Source: Clostridiaceae bacterium
Lineage (GTDB): Bacteria; Bacillota; Clostridia; Lachnospirales; Lachnospiraceae
Assembly (NCBI GenBank): GCA_910575435.1
Contig: CAJTGI010000004.1
Coordinates: 267,095 to 331,094 of the forward strand
Direction: 5' to 3'
Length of the DNA stretch: 64,000 nucleotides
Shown here: in pieces, positions 61,485 to 64,000 of the stretch
How positions within the stretch are numbered: the stretch's first letter is position 1
How the letters are laid out: each line of letters opens with the position of its first letter
The notes under the pieces: model-generated
The model's input: the letters and a program-made list of their open reading frames with translations, nothing else
Databases searched by the model: none
Told to the model about the DNA's origin: nothing
Position numbers and translations under genes: made by a program

Positions 61485-62852
61485 ATGAAACCTTTTCGCC
61501 CCCACCTGTCAACCACCCAGATTATTGCCCTAGGCTTTTTATGCGCCATTCTTCTGGGGACTTTTCTCTTGACCCTCCCCTGCTCCTCTGCCTCGGGAGC
61601 TGCCACCTCCCCGGCGGATGCCCTCTTTACCGCCACCACTTCCGTATGCGTCACCGGCCTGGTGACCGTGCCCACCTATCTGCACTGGAGCCTATTCGGT
61701 AAAATCGTCATTCTCATTCTCATTCAACTGGGAGGGCTGGGGATTATCTCCTTCACCACGGGCATCATGATGGTCATCGGCAGGAAAATCACGCTGAAAG
61801 ACAGGATTTTGCTTGAAGATGCCCTGAACCTGAACACCCTCAGCGGGCTGGTAAAGTTCCTGCGAAAAATCTTTCTAGGAACTTTTCTCGTAGAAACCGC
61901 CGGAGCTATATGCTATAGTTTTGTTTTTATCCCCCGGTATGGCCTGCTCCGGGGATGCTGGTATTCCCTCTTCCACTCCGTATCCGCCTTCTGCAATGCG
62001 GGAATTGATATCTTGGGAGACAATAGCCTAGGGGATTACCTCACCCACCCATGGATGAACGGGGTGACCATGACGCTAATTATCCTAGGGGGACTGGGAT
62101 TTCTGGTTTGGTGGGACATCCTGAACACATGGAACGCATTCCGCCCAAAAAGCCTTACCCTGAAAAAATTTTTCAGCAGGCTCCACCTTCATACCAAAAT
62201 CACATTGACCGCCACGATTGCCTTGATTTTGATAGGCGGAATTGCCGTGTTCCTGCTGGAATATGACAACCCCGGAACTATCGGCAACCTCACTCTGTTT
62301 GAAAAAATTCAGGCAAGTTTTTTCCAATCCGTCACCACAAGGACGGCGGGATATGCCACCTTCTCCCAGACAGACCTGCGAAGCTCCACCAGCATGATCT
62401 GCCTGATGCTCATGTTTATCGGAGGCTCGCCCATCGGAACGGCCGGGGGAATCAAAACAACTACCTTCATTCTCCTGGCGCTCAGCACCATTACCACTGT
62501 AAAGGGCCGGGAGCATGTAGTCGTCTACGGCAGAACAATCCCGCGAAAAACCGTGCAGAAAGCCTTGGCTGTCACCAGCGTCAGCTTCCTTGCGTTGTGC
62601 CTGGCAATTATCCTCATGTCTGTGGCTGAGCCTGCCGCACTGCTGGACATTGCCTATGAGACCACCAGTGCCATCGGCACCGTAGGATTATCCAGGGATT
62701 TTACCCCCCATTTACATATGGCGGGAAAACTTATTATCATACTCTGCATGTACTTGGGACGCATCGGTCCCATCTCCCTGGCAATTATATTTAATAGCCG
62801 GGCAAAACGGGCATTGATTCAATATCCCGAGGAGGACATCACTGTTGGGTAG
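61485..62852 (+). CDS. ktrB: KtrB/TrkH-type potassium uptake membrane subunit
   Basis: 455 aa, the length of KtrB rather than TrkH. It has the fourfold M1-P-M2 plan with filter-type segments TSVCVTGLVTV, HSVSAFCNAGIDILG, VTTRTAGYATF and TSAIGTVGLSRD. The loop GGSPIGTAGGIKTTTF before the last repeat is characteristic. GAGG lies 6 bases before the ATG. It works with the downstream KtrA subunit as Na+- or K+-dependent K+ uptake. Two structured repeat copies lie before it, and another begins immediately after its stop codon. Confidence 0.93.
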   Translation: MKPFRPHLSTTQIIALGFLCAILLGTFLLTLPCSSASGAATSPADALFTATTSVCVTGLVTVPTYLHWSLFGKIVILILIQLGGLGIISFTTGIMMVIGRKITLKDRILLEDALNLNTLSGLVKFLRKIFLGTFLVETAGAICYSFVFIPRYGLLRGCWYSLFHSVSAFCNAGIDILGDNSLGDYLTHPWMNGVTMTLIILGGLGFLVWWDILNTWNAFRPKSLTLKKFFSRLHLHTKITLTATIALILIGGIAVFLLEYDNPGTIGNLTLFEKIQASFFQSVTTRTAGYATFSQTDLRSSTSMICLMLMFIGGSPIGTAGGIKTTTFILLALSTITTVKGREHVVVYGRTIPRKTVQKALAVTSVSFLALCLAIILMSVAEPAALLDIAYETTSAIGTVGLSRDFTPHLHMAGKLIIILCMYLGRIGPISLAIIFNSRAKRALIQYPEEDITVG

Positions 62853-62854
62853 AA

Positions 62855-62975
62855 AAGGTGCGAAGTTTTGCCAGGCTCGAAATCACCTCGCCAGGCAAAA
62901 CTACTGTCGCACCTAAGAAGAACGCAAAACCTGCGTTCTTCACATTGGAAATGCCAAGAACTTACCTATACTGTA
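62855..62975 (+). repeat. Structured repeat, copy C
   Basis: It begins two bases after the ktrB stop. It keeps AGGTGCGA/TCGCACCT (62856-62863 with 62907-62914) and AAGAACGC/GCGTTCTT (62918-62925 with 62933-62940). In P2 the 3' strand is GGCAAAACT, so a G-U pair of copy A is a Watson-Crick pair here. Confidence 0.8.
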
Positions 62976-62978
62976 GAA

Positions 62979-63072
62979 AAGGTGCGAAGTTTCACTAACG
63001 CATGAAAAAACATGCTAAGTGTAACCAAATCAAACCTAAGGAGAATGCAAAACCCGGGTTCTTCGCAATCGT
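62979..63072 (+). repeat. Structured repeat, copy D (diverged)
   Basis: It starts AGGTGCGAAGTTT like the others, but the P2 region is replaced by CACT/AGTG and GCATG/CATGC arms. The primary sequence changed while a hairpin was kept. It ends TTCTTCGCAATCG, 30 bases before the ktrA start. Confidence 0.65.
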
Positions 63073-63102
63073 AGATTTTTAACTAAAAAGAGAGGTATTA
63101 CA

Positions 63103-63750
63103 ATGAATAAGAATCAATCATTTATAATATTTGGCCTAGGTAAATTTGGAGAGAGCATCGCCAAGGAACTATCCCTTGCCGGCGCAGACGTGCTGGCAGT
63201 GGACTCTGACAAAGACAGAGTACATGAGATGGCTGATATCGTCACTCGGGCCGTGGTGGCGGATGTATGCGATGCCGAGGCCATGCATGCCTTGGGCATT
63301 TCCAACATGGACGTGGCTATCATCGGCATCACCGGACACCTGGATGCCAGCATCCTGGCCACCATCTTCTGCAAGGAGGCGGGGGTTCCCTTTATCTGCG
63401 CCAAAGCCAAGGACACCATCCACACCCGCATTCTTGAAAAAGTGGGAGCCGACAAGATTATTATCCCGGAGCAGGAATCCGGCATCCGCATCGCCAGGCA
63501 CTTGCTTACGGGAAATATCATTGACATCGTGGAAATCTCTGAGACCATCCGCATGGCAGAGATTTCCATGCGCCCCAAATGGGCGGGACACACCCTGCGG
63601 GAACTGGATCTTCGGAACAAGGAAAATATCAATGTAATTGCCCTGCGCCAGAATGGGGAAATCAACGTAACTCCGGATCCGGATTTGATTCTGAACGAAA
63701 AAATGTCCCTGCTCATCATTGCTGAGCAGGGAGCATTAAATAGGGTTTAA
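63103..63750 (+). CDS. ktrA: KtrA-type potassium channel regulatory subunit
   Basis: 215 aa with one RCK_N domain (FIIFGLGKFGESIAKEL; GLGKFG at 11-16, then the acidic VDSDKDR) and one RCK_C domain (about 135-215), the size of KtrA/KtrC. RCK_N binds ATP/ADP, and RCK_C of this family often binds cyclic-di-AMP. GAGAGG lies 7 bases before the ATG. It is separated from ktrB by 250 bases filled with two structured repeats, unusually far for subunits of one complex. Confidence 0.94.
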   Translation: MNKNQSFIIFGLGKFGESIAKELSLAGADVLAVDSDKDRVHEMADIVTRAVVADVCDAEAMHALGISNMDVAIIGITGHLDASILATIFCKEAGVPFICAKAKDTIHTRILEKVGADKIIIPEQESGIRIARHLLTGNIIDIVEISETIRMAEISMRPKWAGHTLRELDLRNKENINVIALRQNGEINVTPDPDLILNEKMSLLIIAEQGALNRV

Positions 63751-64000
63751 ATATCATTTTATATTGAAAGAAGAATTTCTCTCAACTTTCATTCTTATAA
63801 TCCGCCTTTCCGCTTCGCGAAAGCCACCGATAGGGTCATGAAACCTTAGTTTCTCTCGCTTCGCTCGTTTCTATTTTCTTTACCTCTTGATATAATCTTT
63901 TTATAAGACTGACACACTACAGAACACGTGGAGGTGAGTGGCGGGGCTGTATAGCGGCGACCTCGCATTCTTATATGTTGTCGGTCATCCGTTAAGGCAT
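63751..64000 (+). other. Non-coding end of window with possible promoter
   Basis: No credible coding frame was found. A TATAAT-like -10 (about 63889-63894) precedes a GC-rich stretch from about 63930 (GGAGGTGAGTGGCGGGGCTG), which may begin a structured RNA or an mRNA leader that runs out of the window. I do not recognise the class. Confidence 0.3.

Noticed and set aside
62855..63100. Cyclic-di-AMP (ydaO-type) riboswitch before ktrA
   Set aside because: The location is right for one, but the sequence does not show the conserved ydaO core; it is instead the local structured repeat.

Overview
The window looks like chromosomal DNA from a Gram-positive gut-type anaerobe of the Clostridia, most likely Lachnospiraceae. 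The signs are a HemZ-type coproporphyrinogen oxidase-like radical SAM protein, CheV, Trk/Ktr potassium genes, very large secreted proteins with lysine-rich Ig-like modules, a BspA-like leucine-rich-repeat protein, strong AGGAGG ribosome sites and Bacillus-type promoters. No species is claimed.

Region by region. 1-3520 (minus): a secreted subtilisin locus that is broken twice (an in-frame stop after the propeptide and a frameshift at an A6G7 tract), followed by an LRR surface protein cut by the window edge. 3.7-6.9 kb (plus): trkA-trkH potassium uptake. 7.0-13.6 kb (minus): a full phosphate regulon, pstSCAB-phoU-phoP-phoR, with a candidate Pho box before pstS and a divergent AraC regulator. 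14.7-28.2 kb: housekeeping genes (leuS, aspS, hemZ, relA/spoT, an MBL hydrolase, an HD-GYP protein, a PAP2 phosphatase, an alpha/beta hydrolase and a membrane-anchored C39-type peptidase). 28.2-31.2 kb: two CDP-glycerol glycerophosphotransferase-like genes for an anionic wall polymer.

31.3-40.3 kb is the most interesting accessory region. An intracellular subtilisin converges on a very AT-rich, tightly packed five-gene operon (39400 down to 32611): RloA-like ATPase, RloB-like TOPRIM protein, a nuclease-like effector, a middle component, and an SMC/Rad50-like ATPase with a zinc hook. The last three form an ABC-3C (Lamassu-type) anti-phage system. The first two form an RloAB/PARIS-like ATPase-TOPRIM pair. 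An XRE regulator lies just upstream. Either two defence systems are stacked under one promoter, or this is one composite system.

40.6-60.8 kb: cheV, a GtrA-like flippase, a STAND/LuxR regulator, two giant secreted proteins (1048 and about 2666 aa), then an exopolysaccharide group: gntR translationally coupled to a priming sugar transferase, with a divergent O-antigen ligase/polymerase-like protein. 60.9-63.8 kb: tRNA-Arg(ACG) and a second potassium system, ktrB-ktrA.

Several dispersed, strongly structured intergenic repeats run through the window: a GTTACTATTCACAG-ended palindromic family, a 52-bp element found at 31.4 and 61.4 kb, and an approximately 123-bp element present as two tandem pairs, one before ktrB and one between ktrB and ktrA. 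Base changes in the last family preserve its predicted hairpins.
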